In this document: positions 24,112 through 35,295 of the stretch, in pieces
Layout of the letters: every line of letters begins with the position of its first letter
Numbering within the stretch: position 1 is the stretch's first letter
DNA from: Scalesia atractyloides
Taxonomy: Eukaryota > Streptophyta > Magnoliopsida > Asterales > Asteraceae
DNA length: 64,000 bases
Reading direction: 5' to 3'
Assembly: GCA_947069175.1 (NCBI GenBank)
Contig: CAMTDV010000027.1
Coordinates: 38,825,369 to 38,889,368 of the forward strand
The notes under the pieces: model-generated
Seen by the model: only the letters and a program-made list of their open reading frames with translations
Database searches by the model: none
Told to the model about the DNA's origin: nothing
Made by a program: the position numbers and the translations under genes

Positions 24112-24833
24112 TTTCGGCCTAGAGAGCTTCGAACGACGCAGCTTGTATGCTTGTGTGGTAACTATTATTATAGGAAAACTCTTCTAAGGGTAGGTGAGTA
24201 TCCCAATTGCTGCCTAGATCCATCGCACATGCACGAAGCGTATCTTCAAGCGTTTGGATGGTCCGTTCACTCTGGCCGTCGGTTTGAGGATGAAAGGTCG
24301 TGCTTAGATCTAGTCGAGATCCAAAGGCCTTTTGAAAGGATTGCCAAATTCTTCACATAAAGCGATTGTCTCGATCTGAGATGATAGATATAGGCACTCC
24401 ATGGCGAGCCACTATTTATCTAAAATATAGCTCGGCTAGCTTCTCTGTGCTGTGTTTCTCGTGAATTGGTAGAAAATGCATGGACTTTGTCAATCTATCC
24501 ACTATTACCCAATTCTTGTCATGACCTCTTGAGGTTCTAGGTAATTTTGTAATAAAGTCCATGGATATTTGCTCCCATTTCCACACGGGAATCTCGGGTT
24601 GTTGTAATAATCCCAAGGGATTCTGGTACTCGACCTTACCTTTTGCGCAAGTCAAACACTTACCGACATAAGTTGCGATGTCACTCTTGAGGTTAGGCCA
24701 CCAATAATATTCCTTCAAATCTTGGTACATTTTATCCGAACCCGGATGGATTGAGTATTTAGACTTGTGTGCCCTCGTCCATCATTATTTCCCGAATACC
24801 AGCAAAAAGTGGGACCCAAACTCGTCCCATAAG
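24112..24833 (-). pseudogene. Element 2 integrase zinc-binding and catalytic core
   Basis: 24416-24730 encodes MYQDLKEYYWWPNLK, CLTCAKGKVEY, then ISMDFITKLPRTSRGH with the first catalytic Asp, and VIVDRLTKSMHFLP. A stop near 24416 precedes ARHGVPISIISDRD (second Asp) and, near 24270, QSERTIQTLED (catalytic Glu). DD35E is therefore still readable across the stops. The zinc-binding His pair lies upstream of MYQ, with the HPG motif at about 24745. The order RT, RNase H, integrase, chromodomain confirms Ty3/gypsy. Confidence 0.8.
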
Positions 24834-25946
24834 TTATAAAGTTCCATCTTCCTTTGGCACTAATTGTTTCTCCATACCTCGGAGAAGTTCCGATTTAGTA
24901 TTCTCTTCCTTGAGTGCTTCTACTTGCGCGTCATGAATCTGAGTAGTAAGGTTTGTTTGAATGGTCATCTCTAATGCTCGAACCCTTAAGGTTTTAACTC
25001 GTTCCTTACGGCTCAACACATCTGCTATAACGTTTGCCTTGCCTAGATGGTAATTGATCTCGCAATCATAATCATTTAACAGTTCAACCCAACGTCGTTG
25101 ACGCATATGTAATTCTTTCTGATTGAATATATGTTGCAGGCTTTTGTGGTCCGTGAATATAGTACACTGAGTACCATATAAATAATGTCGCCTTATTTTC
25201 AAGGCGAATACCACCGCACCTAACTCAAAGTCTTGCGTGGTGTAGTTCTTTTCATGCACTTTTAGTTGTCGTGATGCATATGCGATAACTTTTTCCTGTT
25301 GCATAAGCACGCAACCTAACCCTTGATGCGAAGCATCATAGTACACCACGAAATCATCGGTACCTTTAGGGAGTGAAAGGATCGGTGCATCACATAATTT
25401 ATCTTTGAGGAGTTGAAATGCCTCTTCTTGTTTCTCTCCCCAATTGAACTTCTGGTCTTTCTGCGTGAGTGAGGTTAACGGTTGAGCAACCTTGGAAAAG
25501 TTCTCAATAAATCTTCGATAGTAACCCGCTAAACCCGAAAATTGTCGAACCTCGGTTGGCGTCTTGGGGGCTCCCCAATTCTTGATTGCTTCCATCTTTG
25601 ATGGATCCACATGAATACCTTTCTCGTTAACTACATGCCCGAGAAATTGCACCTCACGTATCAAAAACTCACATTTAGAAAATTTCGCGTAAAGCTTCTC
25701 TTTCCTCAATAGCTCCAAGATGGCTCTCAAATGTTGCTCATGCTCATCCTTTGACCGTGAGTATATTAATATATCATCAATAAATACTATCACAAACTTG
25801 TCGAGGTAAGGCTTGCACACCCGATTCATTAAATCCATAAATACTGCCGGTGCATTGGTTAAGCCAAAAGGCATAACAAGGAACTCGTAGTGACCATAAC
25901 GAATTCTAAACGCCGTCTTTGATATGTTTTCTTCTTGTATCTGCAA
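24834..25946 (-). pseudogene. pol: Element 2 reverse transcriptase palm and RNase H (370 codons open)
   Basis: This is the longest intact coding stretch of the window. It contains KTAFRIRYGHYEFLVMPFGL, the catalytic box VFIDDILIYS (residues about 54-63), FLGHVVNEKGIHVDPSK and the connection region. RNase H follows with its acidic residues in YYDASHQGLGCVL, DFELGAVVFAL and FTDHKSLQHI; the last reads ADVLSR where ADALSR is usual. The frame continues into the integrase leader. It is cut from the RT N-terminus by a single TAG at 25947-25949 (a Gln codon in relatives). The enzyme would copy element RNA into DNA in virus-like particles. Confidence 0.9.
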
Positions 25947-26731
25947 CTAGTGATATCCAGACCTCAAGTCTATCTTGGTGAAGAAGCTCGATCCTTGCAA
26001 TTGGTCGAACAATTCGTCAATTCTCAGTTGTGGGTACCGATTCTTGATAGTGAGCTTATTCAACTCTCTGTATTCTATGCACATCCTGAACGTTCCGTTC
26101 TTTTTCTTCACAAATAAGACTGGAGCTCCCGAAGGCGAAAAGCTTGCTCGAATGAATCTCTTATCCAACAACTCTTGAAGTTGTGTGGATAACTCCTGCA
26201 TCTCTGAAGGTGCTAGACGATACGGGGACTTGTCTACGGGTGCAGCTCCCGGCACAAAGTCGATGTGAAAATCAACTTGCCGTTGTGGTGGTAATCCCAA
26301 AAAGTCCTCAGGGAAAACTTCCGGGTATTCCTTCACCACTGGAATATCTTCATGCTTGGCTCCCTGGCCTTCTTGTCGACCACATGTGCTAGAAGGCTAT
26401 GCACCCTTTCGTAAGCACGCTCTAGCTTTCATACAATTAATGATCTGCAATGGTGTGTCGTGTTTTTCTCCATGAATAACAATGGTCTCCTCATTCGGTA
26501 GCGGTACGCGGATAATCTTCTCATGAGACATGACTTCAGCTCGTTTATTGGACAATCAATCCATACCGACTACAACGTCGAAGCTACCTAACTGAACTGG
26601 TAAGAGGTTGATATTGAACTTTTGTTGACCCAGCTCCAACGAACATCCTTTAATGATTTCCTTTGACTGAACTAATATACCATTGCCAGCTCTATAGAGT
26701 AGTGAATATACCATTCTACACCCAATATATT
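25947..26731 (-). pseudogene. pol: Element 2 protease C-terminal part and RT N-terminal part
   Basis: 25947-26339 is open for 130 codons: EYPEVFPEDFLGLPP, then VDFHIDFVPGAAPV, KSPYRLAPSEMQELS, VLFVKKKNGTFRMCIEYREL and KIDLRSGYH, ending at the TAG shared with the next piece. These are the linker after protease and the RT fingers. Left of it, towards 26731, shifted frames give KGCSLELGQQKFNI, LGSFDVVVGMD and HGEKHDTPLQI, which are the usual protease C-terminal region motifs. A stop replaces the Trp after GMD. At least one frameshift lies near 26350. Confidence 0.8.
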
Positions 26732-27291
26732 TTAAAATTCAATGGAAATAAAGCTAAAATCGTCACCGATATCAAATAACATGGATGCAAAATGATTGTT
26801 GATAGGGAATGTACTAGTGACCACGTTGGGGTCTCTGCGTGCATCCTTTGCCCCGATCACAAAAGCTCTCCGACGAGCTTGATTTCCCTTGGGACAATCC
26901 TTCTTCCAATGATCTTTGCTTCCACAACCATAGCACCCAGTTTTGCGCCCAACACCATTCCTAGTACCAACACCGTTTCCATTTCCTCCACTACCCGCAT
27001 TCGTCAAACATGCCTGGGTACGATGTACAAGTTTACCACACTTATCACACTTGCGAGTCCGGCAGGCACCGGTATGGTGGTACGTGCATTTGCCGCACTT
27101 GGAGTGAGGACCTTCATATTTCTGTGGAGCAACGGTGGTTGCAGCTACAAAACTCTTGCTTCCCGCGGCTGGTTAGCCGCCCTTCTCTTGTTACCACCAT
27201 TGTTGTTGTTGGAATGGTTGGCGTGGTTATTGATGTTGTAGTTCGCCAGTGTACCCTTCTTGAAGTGTGAATATTTCCTTTTCCCGTCATT
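26732..27291 (-). pseudogene. gag: Element 2 Gag zinc knuckles and protease start
   Basis: 26732-27007 encodes a Gly/Asn-rich linker and a perfect zinc knuckle, CYGCGSKDHWKKDC (CX2CX4HX4C). Then come NQARRRAFVIGAKDAR and the protease start FPINNHFASMLFDIGDDFSF. The catalytic triad reads DIG instead of DSG. Upstream, in shifted frames, are NHANHSNNNNGGNKRRAANQ and a second Cys/His cluster (HHTGACRTRKCDKCGKL) as in Element 1. A stop near 27292 and at least two frameshifts separate it from the Gag core. Confidence 0.8.
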
Positions 27292-27875
27292 TTACGATTC
27301 AACATGCGATTCTTTCTTTTCTATCCCCTTCACAAATAATTTCTTGATCCTCACAGCATCTTCTGTAAGACTAACAGCTAGCGTCACAGCCGAAGTAATG
27401 GTAGCAGGGCTCGATGCAGTCACCGTGCTACGAATTTCATGTACTAAACCGCAGATATAGCGCTTGATGCGCTTGAACTCCAGTGTTACAAGGTATGGTA
27501 TCACTCGAGACAGATCATGGAATCTCTGGGTATAACCCACAATGTCAGCACCATTCAAAGTTAAATTCCAGAACGTAGTATCTAGCTTCTGTAGTTCAGC
27601 CCTTGAACAATACTTTTCTCTCATTCTTTCCTTCAAACTTTCCCAAGTCATTCCATACGCAACGTTATCATCTTGCGTTTGTACTTATAGGTTCCACCAT
27701 GTAAGTGCTTCATCAATGAACAGACCAGTAATAAAAGTGACTTGTTGGTCTGGGGAACAATTGCTCATTCGAAGAGTGGAATCTGTTTTCTCTGCCCAGC
27801 GTATAAAGGCCACGACACCACCGCTACCATCATAATTTAGCGGCCTGCAGTCCAAAAACTGCTTGTTGGTGCACC
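27292..27875 (-). pseudogene. gag: Element 2 Gag core (exon 2)
   Basis: The frame starts right after the predicted intron with CTNKQFLDCRPLNYDGSGG. It runs through AFIRWAEKTDSTLRM, a TAA at 27685-27687 in NL-stop-V (Gln in Element 1), and WESLKERMREKYCSRAELQ. It continues with VGYTQRFHDLSRVIPYLV and SLTEDAVRIKKLF to a stop at 27292. These are the retrotransposon Gag core motifs of Ty3/gypsy elements (WW-x-L and the YCSRAELQ region). Element 1 has the same order at 34324-34948. Confidence 0.85.
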
Positions 27876-27972
27876 CTGAAATGTTTAATAACAGATGAAG
27901 AATGAGAAAATAGTGAAACGCACGAATAGATTAAAAATAATTTTTTGAGTTGTAACAACAACTGAATATTAC
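27876..27972 (-). other. predicted 97-nt intron in Element 2 gag
   Basis: The - strand reads AATG, then GTAATATTCAG to TTAAACATTTCAG, then GGTGCACC. Removing it restores NGCT in frame (phase 1). Element 1 has an intron of identical length, phase and position. Without splicing, the frame meets stops. Confidence 0.7.
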
Positions 27973-28222
27973 CATTTGCCTGGTTCCTACTGGAGGAACC
28001 GCCTTGTCCCTGGCTTCCTGAACTGCCAGCTCCACCACTTCCACCTGCTCTGCCCGTTCCACCAGTCCCCCCAATATTACTTTCGTCTCGGTTGGCCTCA
28101 TATTGGGCTAGGGCTTGGGATATTCTCTGTTACAACAAGGCATTCAATTCGGCCTCATTCCTAGGCATGGGTTGTGATTGTTTTACGTTCGGAGTGCGAG
28201 GGGCTCTTCTTCTTGGTGGCAT
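27973..28222 (-). pseudogene. gag: Element 2 Gag N-terminus (exon 1)
   Basis: The ATG at 28222 begins MPPRRRAPRTPNVKQSQPM, then RNEAELNALL, a Gln/Ala segment (SQALAQYEANRDESN) and a Gly/Ser-rich stretch ending in NQANG at the donor site. It parallels Element 1 exon 1 (35046-35295). One stop occurs where Element 1 has Gln. The start was chosen by alignment of the two elements and by the basic N-terminus usual for this Gag. Confidence 0.75.
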
Positions 28223-28648
28223 GATCTTTCAAGATAATATGGTAGCATGGATTAGACTTTTATTAATTATATATCCTTTCAGTTAGTTATAATTTATAAT
28301 TATTCATACATATATATATATATATATATATAAGCAAATAATCAAGTAAGCAAGCAATTAAATAACACATAATAATCTAAATATATATATATATATAAAC
28401 GATCCATCAAATAAATAAGTCAGCTTCGCGCAATACACCATGCACAGAAATCTATATAATGCATCATAATGAAAACATGAAGTTTTTATATAATAAGACA
28501 ACTTGTTACATGATCGTTTCTAAAGGAAACAATAATGAACTCAGGTTACAACACCCGATCATACAAGTTTAATACATATAAAAACAAAATCTTCCTTCAC
28601 TTGCGATCTTCATTCTTCGAGTTGTCTTCAAAACATGACATATAGTCT
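28223..28648 (-). other. leader between the 5' frame and gag of Element 2
   Basis: Non-coding; contains short AT microsatellites at 28311-28332 and 28381-28398. The matching stretch in Element 1 (35296-35760) carries a CA/TA repeat instead. Splice-like CAG/GT sites near 28685 suggest it could be an intron, but I cannot fix its ends. Confidence 0.5.
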
Positions 28649-29763
28649 TCACCAAAAATGGGTACCTAGTTCCCGTTCAAAAGTACCTGCAAATAAACCC
28701 CTAAGGTGCTGGGGAGATGGTGGTGGGGTAGGGGTAACTAGACTACGCAGGTGGATAACCTCCTGCTCAAGCTCACGAACTCGGCGAAGTAAGACGCCTA
28801 TTTGCTGCTCGAGCATCAGGATACGAGCAGCGTGACCATCGGATGGCATGGGAGGTGGTGTTGGAGGCATGATAATCGACTGCCTCTCCATGTGACAGAC
28901 CCTCTAACGTAGGGTCTGAATCTAATGCTACAGAGAGCGAATCCAACTGTTCGTGGTGAAAGGGTTATAGTGGCAGGGATGGTAGGGGTCTGACATGGGC
29001 ATTACATGTGGCGGTGAGCATGGGGTAGGGCTAATCGGCACTCGGGATGGACCTGCCTCATAGCATGGAGATGGGGGTATATATGACGGTCCAGAGGAGT
29101 GGGGGTGACAGGAACCAAAAGCCTCCTGATAAGGAATTGATCTAATCTAAGCAGAGTCTCCTACTATCTAGAAATAGGAATGGTACTGTCAGTAGATGGT
29201 GTGGGGGTACGAATGGATGTATGGGTGGGGACGGGTGTAGGGGTCAGGGTAGCGATGGATATGGTATCAAAGCTGCTGTCAGTGGCATCCGCCCGGAGCC
29301 CGGCCCGACGGATAGCAGTAGAGGACACATGGTTGCTCTCATCCGATGATGAGATAGCCGCAACAGAAACTACTGGTGAGGATACCTACAAAATGGCAAC
29401 GTCAATCACCTCTCCATCACCAAGGTCCTCGTCTAAGTGATCAACATGGAATACCGGGACCTCGTCGTCTGAGATGTCGATAATAAGGGGCCAAACAGCA
29501 GGAGGAATGGCATCAATAGGGAGAATCTCTACTAGGTGTTCACCCTCAGGGTGACCGATGATAATCTGCTGATGATGCTGAGGAGATAAGGCTAAAATGT
29601 CGTCCACCAAAGGAACGTCGGCGTCAGCTACAAAATCAGGGTCCTCCTTGGGATCTGACTCACTATCCGAGAAGATGTAGTGAACGATGGGTCCAACCTC
29701 ACCGTCCGAGTCGACCTTCATGGGGTCATGGTTTTCGTAAATCCCACTTTCTTCTGAAGACAT
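28649..29763 (-). pseudogene. Element 2 reading frame upstream of gag: acidic N-terminus and coiled coil
   Basis: It starts MSSEESGIYENHDPMKVD at 29763. An acidic stretch (DSESDPKEDPDF), IIIGHPEGEHLVEILP and VFHVDHLDEDLGDGEV follow, then a stop at 29386 where Element 1-type relatives have Glu. Downstream frames keep SSPVVSVAAISSSDESN and Pro/Thr-rich sequence. The end (28649-28891) is a heptad-like segment, ARILMLEQQIGVLLRRVREL, EQEVIHLRSLV. Element 1 has the same arrangement (35770-36837). I recognise similar N-termini in large predicted Asteraceae retrotransposon proteins (memory). Its role is unknown; oligomerisation through the coiled coil is inference. Confidence 0.65.
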
Positions 29764-30122
29764 AGTAACCCGGAAAAAAAGGATTCGTACGACATGTATA
29801 ATTAATTGTTATCTAATATATATATATATATACACACACATATATATATATATATACATATACAAATTGGAGGCATCACATAATGTCCATTTCAAGTTGT
29901 ACTATTTGTTTTGGGTGAATCAACTTATTGCTCTGTTACTATCCTTTGTAGGCTAAGTCCCGTAATGTCCTTGCATTATCTTGTAAAATGAGTTTATGTA
30001 GTGGATCTTTGAAATAGTTATGCAATGAAAACCCTTTGTTGATGTAAAAATTGTTTTCATGAGAGGATCCTAGTGATTGTAGACTAGACTCGAGAAGGAA
30101 TCCTGGTTCACTACAATCGAAG
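29764..30122 (-). other. untranslated leader of Element 2
   Basis: No frame is apparent. It contains TA/CA repeats at 29817-29870 and sequence conserved with Element 1 (36840-37165), such as 'aatgtccttgcattat' and 'ttttcatgagaggatc'. Confidence 0.6.
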
Positions 30123-30134
30123 CTCTGATACCAA
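30123..30134 (-). other. primer binding site of Element 2
   Basis: On the - strand TGGTATCAGAGC lies three bases after the 5' LTR end. It is the standard plant PBS complementary to initiator methionine tRNA. Confidence 0.9.
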
Positions 30135-30137
30135 TAT

Positions 30138-33100
30138 GTCACACCCTCTCATAGGCGGAAGCGCATGGTGTGATCTGATTGGTTCTCATTGCATACAACA
30201 TAAGTGAACATACTATAAGAACAAAACATTCCCCATATGCCATTACTGAATTTGTTTCAAAACACAACATAGGTTAAGTATTCAGTTTACAAACAATGAA
30301 ATGAGATTAAATTGTCAAGGTGTTACATAACCAAAATGAAAGTCTTTAAATACTAAGGTTTTGACCCATATATCACCACAAGTAGGCGGGATATACCGGG
30401 CAAACCCTTCAAATGGTGTTGGTACTTTTTTCCTTGACTGAACTCCTTGCAAAGATCAACTAATTTCCTGAAATAAATGTTAAGTTGAAAATCAACAAAA
30501 GTTGATGAGTTCATGAGTTTTAAGCGTATGGGTTGGATCCGTAAAACGAAAGTAGTATTTTTGTATCACAAAAACCCAGTACGTAAAGCGTCAATGAAAT
30601 CATGATCATTTATGTTTTGCAAGGACATTAATATGTGTGACGACAAAGGAAGCATCCAAACCTAGACGAGTTCTGTCAATTAACCTCGACTGGGACAACA
30701 AATGCACTCTTCCGTGCGTGTCCATGACCAAGAGTGGGGCTCGCCAACACCCGCTAGATCTAACCTTTGTACCGTGGTCTTAAACAAGATTAATGGTGCT
30801 TATGCCCAGCCTATCCGCACATGTTCTAGTTATTACATTCCCTAGCTTATCATACCATAGAGATGTATTTCACCCCCGATAGTTGTAAAACTGTAAAACA
30901 TTTAAGATAAAAAGGGGGACATGAAGTCACTGTTTTGCTTCCTGTTCTCACTAATTAACTCAAGTACCTTTCTTTGAATTCATACCATAACCTACAAACG
31001 TGTTAGGTTTTGTTAGACACATTGGTCTTTGTAATCATTCATGTTCTTGTTTCTTATCTTAATTATATGTTAAGACTTGTTTAGTGTTTGGTTTCGTTTA
31101 GATATACATCTCGATGTATGACGCCAATAGATATACTTCATTAAGTATGTGTGTCCTTGCAACGCATGTGTTGCTAGCACGGGCCCAGCTCGCTAGACTT
31201 CGTGCCTTGCACGAGTAAGACGTATGTATTTCCATGACACCTCATAGACGGGTCCCACCCGTTTGCCTTGACGATTCCTTTGTCGGATATATTCCATATA
31301 TAATTCTTTTTAATTATATATAATTCCAAGTTCGATGTGTTAGTTAAAATATTATATTTTAACTTGTATTATTTGTATGCACCACTTTATATATTATTTT
31401 GTTTACCATGGGTTTGTTAAAAATAAACTATTTTTGACGTGTCTTGATATATATAATTATTTCATTAGTATCATGGTTTACATATCCATGTTTTAATAAT
31501 TGTCAAGTATCATGCATGTGTATTCCCCCAAGTATAAGTATACTTGTATTGTGTGTATTTGTGTATTTACATTCGTATTCTCATGGTTAAGTATGATACT
31601 TGTATAGGTATTATTATTAAATATTAATTGTATATATTGGCATGTAGTTGCATGTATAGGAATACGTATAATTCTTGTATTTATTAACTCCTCACCTTTG
31701 TGTATTCTTAGATTATATCATTTTAAGATATTTTCCAATTAGTATATGTATTATTATGCTTGGTAAGTGTATATATCCAAATAATATATATTTTTGCGAT
31801 TTTTTATAGAAAAATATATATTTTATTTTCCACCAAAATTTATATATTTTTAGGAGGTCTTTGAAATATATATTTTTATGCACTTCCAAAATAACATCTT
31901 TTTAGTATGGACGAAATACCATATAGTTTATATACTTGTAAAAATATATATTCTGTCACTTGTTCGGTTTTGAAAATATTACTTACCAAGCTTCAATAAG
32001 TTATAGATTTTTAGTCCATAATTCATATATAGTCCAATCGTCCGAATAGTCCATATTTTCTTTCCATGTATGGTTATGGGTAGGTATGTATATATTTTGT
32101 AATTCTTTGTTTGCCAATTATTATGTATTTATTTGTATGTCTTCTTGAACTTATATTTTATATAAAAACATGGGGATTTTTATGTTTATGGTTTTTAAAC
32201 AAGTTTACAAATAAGAACTTTATAACCATATATTTTTCTAAGTGTTTAATTTTATAAAAAAATTGTGGTAGTCTCCACCAGATTTAGGAGGTTTCCCATG
32301 TTTCTAAAACATGTGTTAAGCTTCAAAACTCATCAATTTACTCACCACAACTTCAACAATTATTCTTTAAACATATTTATGCATCTTTTGATCAGGATGA
32401 ACATGGAACTTTACTAAAACATGTAGTCTTTTATTTTTATGATCAAGATGTTCATACTTCTTCAAAAATGGGTTTAGTTACTATTATTCACTAACTTTGT
32501 TAAAAATTATTTTTAACATCATGTTTATATATGTTTTTAGGAAATACCATAAGTTACTTTCAACACATTTTTAAGTTCATCTATTTTGCTAAACATGTTT
32601 GTTAAGACTTTTTTTGGAAACAATTTATGAACTTGTGTCCATACCATCTTTCAAGAAGTCTAAAATTTGTGTGTAACAACTTATACACTTTAACAACTTC
32701 AACCTTTATGTTCATCCATTTTTATTAACACGTTTATCATGAATCTTTCAAGATCCTTGTGTTTACTTGTTAGATCATGTTTTTAATCATTATCTAACTA
32801 GTCCACATATAATGCTTATCACCACTAGCTCAAACCACCAACTAACAACTTTCATAACACAACATAAGCAACTTGTTTCTTATAATTTTTAGCTTAGTTT
32901 GAAGTGTTCTTCATATTTGTTTAGCGTGAATCTTTAGGTGTTATGTTGTACGTATGTTATATACACTCTAACTAGATGAAAATTAAGATTCAAGGGAACT
33001 TACTACTAGACAAGGCTAGGGAAGCAACACAAAAGAACAAGAAGACGAGGATGAAGAAAATAGGTGGTTAATAGCTCCTTGAAGAGGTCTTCCACTTCCA

Positions 33101-34318
33101 AGACTTGTCACCTTCCTAGTTATGCTTGAGACACCCTTGGATAACCTTAGATTGCCTTGAATTGGACTCGAAAATGGAGGTGGTGATGGAGTGAATGTGG
33201 CTGTAGGTAATGGGGGTTTAGGGAAGAAGATGAGCTTCAAATTTTTAGATAAGGTTTAGTGTAATTATTGTGGAGGCAAGGTCTTGCTTTATGTTCACTA
33301 ACCAACACATAATCCTTCATGTAATAGCAACTATCCCCCAACATGTCTAGGATTAGGAGACAAGAATGTGGGAGGCTTGTGGGCCCCCACAAGTGGACGT
33401 CCATTTTGATGATGGTGTTAGTTAACTAGGTTAGTTTCCATAGTTAAGTAATTAGTTAGGTATTTAGGGCTTAGTTAGGGGGTTTTGATGAATTTGGGGT
33501 TTTTAATGCATTTTAAGGTATAACTTGCCATACACTAGATTAATATTGTCAAATAATATTAACTAGTTTATATTTCATGTCTAGTTCGTGTTCGGTTGCT
33601 TAACGGGTGCTAGATTCATTATTGGGTTTTTAAACCAAGGTTTAAGTAACTAGTAGGGATTTTAGGGATTTTCAATTAAAACAATGTGTTTAATGCTTTT
33701 AACTAGTTGTATGATGTAAAACTACTATTAACTAGTTCATATGATGTTTCAGATTGTGTCCGTGTGTTTGTTTCGTTGCCGATTTGTTAAAACGTTAACT
33801 TTCATGACTAATGTGATATGATATGTTTTTATGCTAACATGATACTTTCAATATCTTTTAAGCAGTGCATGATGTTTAACATTATTTCTGCATTTTACAC
33901 AAGTTTGTATTTGCTGAATTTTGCTGAATTTTGCTGAATTGTTGTTAAGTGTATATTTCGGACAGTTTTCATTGCGCGTATAGTTTCTGGAAAGTGTTGG
34001 CATTAATCCTTGATTTCCCACATGGGGTTTAATATACAGTTTGTGTTGGACTCTCATCTAAGTCCTACATCTGCAGTTTAACTGCGTACTGACACTATAT
34101 TGCCATGGCAAGTCTAATAGTTGTTTCCGACGCACTGTTTCAAGCAGTTTTTAAATGGTAACCACCAAACAAATGATATGCATCATGTAATATATTCAAT
34201 GTACTTTCTAGATTGATTGCATGCAATTCACGCAGTTTAATTGTTCAAAACACATAATTATATCATATAATTCACTTGTTTAATGTACATAATTATCCCA
34301 AAAGTGACAGTTGTCGCA
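30138..34318 (-). repeat. 5' LTR of Element 2 (4,181 bp)
   Basis: It starts TGTCACACCC and ends GTTGTCGCA (+ strand), one base from the usual TGTCACA. It pairs with 19245-23473. A triplicated 'ttttgctgaa' motif at about 33915-33940 is not in the other LTR. Donor-like GTAAGT at 33003 and acceptor-like TTTCAG at 30478 (- strand) match those of the 3' LTR. Confidence 0.95.
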
Positions 34319-34323
34319 TCACT
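34319..34323. repeat. target site duplication TCACT, right copy (Element 2)
   Basis: Identical to 19240-19244. Confidence 0.9.
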
Positions 34324-34948
34324 TGTGTACCCTTCTTGAAGTTTGAGTACTTCCTCTTCCATCATTTGATGACTCGACATGAGATTCTTTCTTCTCCGTC
34401 CCTTTTACAAACAATTTATTCATCCTCACTGTGTCTTCAGTGAGACTAACGGTAATGTCACAACTTGAGTAATAGTAGCAGGGCTTGATGCGCTAAGCAT
34501 ACTACGAAGTTCAAAAAACAATCCGCAGATGTAACACTTAATGCACTTAAACTTGGGTGTTACAAGATAAGGTATCACACGCGAGAGATCGTGAAACCTT
34601 TGGGTATAACCCACCATGTCAGCTCCTATCATGATAGATTCCAGAATTCAGTTTTCGACTTCTGAAGTTCAGCCCTTGAACAATATTTTTCCCTCATCCA
34701 TTCTTTCAAACTTTCCAAAGATATCCCATATGAAACATCGTCACCCAGAGTTTGCACTTGTAAGTTCCACCAAGTAACTGCCTCATCAACAAACAAACCA
34801 ATAATAGAAGTAACTTGCTGGTCAGTGGAACATCTGCTCATTTGGATTGTGGAGTCTGTTTTCTTAGTCCAACGCACAAATGCCACGGCACCACCAGTGC
34901 CATCAAAGTTCAGTGGTCTGCAGTCTAAGAAATGCTTGTAGGTGCATC
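34324..34948 (-). pseudogene. gag: Element 1 Gag core (exon 2)
   Basis: After the predicted intron the frame reads CTYKHFLDCRPLNFDGTGG, AFVRWTKKTDSTIQM, EAVTWWNLQVQTLGDD and MREKYCSRAELQKSK to a stop at 34629. It resumes as VGYTQRFHDLSRVIPYLV at 34426-34632. A frame change near 34430 follows LPLVSLKTQ. The Gln kept at the NLQV position shows that the TAA of Element 2 is a loss in that copy. The exon is cut at 34323 by Element 2 and continues at 19239. Confidence 0.85.
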
Positions 34949-35045
34949 CTGAAATGTTTATAAACAGATTATGAATGAGCAAATAATGAAACACACAATA
35001 CATAAAAAGAGAATTGTTTGAGTTGTAATAACAACTAAAAATTAC
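34949..35045 (-). other. predicted 97-nt intron in Element 1 gag
   Basis: The - strand reads AATG, then GTAATTTTTAG to AAACATTTCAG, then GATGCACC. Splicing gives ANGCTYKHF in frame. It has the same length and phase as in Element 2, with many base differences inside but conserved ends. Confidence 0.75.
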
Positions 35046-35295
35046 CATTGGCACTGTTCCCACCAGAGGAACCGCCTTGTCCTTGACTTCTGGATCCGTC
35101 AGTTCCACCATTTCCGCCCGTTCCGCTAGTCCTGCAATTTCCGCCGTTATTACTTTCGTTGCGGGTTGCCTCAGATTGTGCCAACGCTTGGGATATCCTT
35201 TGCTCCAACAAGGCGTTTAGTTCTGCGTCGTTTCTAGGCATCGGTTGGGGTTGGTTCACATTTCGGGTGTGAGGAGGTCTCCTTCTTTGTGGCAT
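35046..35295 (-). pseudogene. gag: Element 1 Gag N-terminus (exon 1)
   Basis: It starts MPQRRRPPHTRNVNQPQPM, with RNDAELNALLEQRISQALAQ and a Gly/Ser/Thr-rich end GGSSGGNSANG at the donor. The 83 codons are open without interruption, the best preserved Gag start in the window. The same ATG context (ATGCC) is found in Element 2. Without splicing the frame adds only Asn-Phe and stops. Confidence 0.8.

Larger units (their letters stand above)
19245..34318 (-). mobile_element. Element 2: full-length Tekay/Del-type chromovirus (15,074 bp)
   Basis: Two LTRs of 4,229 and 4,181 bp flank a 6.66-kb internal region with PBS, a 5' acidic/coiled-coil frame, gag with an intron, protease, RT, RNase H, integrase and a chromodomain-like end, all on the - strand. 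A perfect 5-bp target duplication flanks it. Over the first ~195 bp the two LTRs differ at about 15 positions (about 92% identical), so the insertion is not recent. Pol is the best preserved in the window, interrupted by only a few stops. The PPT and PBS are intact. Confidence 0.95.

Noticed and set aside
26792..27241. 149-residue frame on the + strand
   Set aside because: Antisense to the Element 2 zinc knuckles; no independent support.
28635..29440. + strand frames of 66 and 86 residues
   Set aside because: Antisense to the Element 2 5' reading frame.
30123..30134. tRNA gene
   Set aside because: Only the 12-base primer binding site complementary to a tRNA end is present; no tRNA body.
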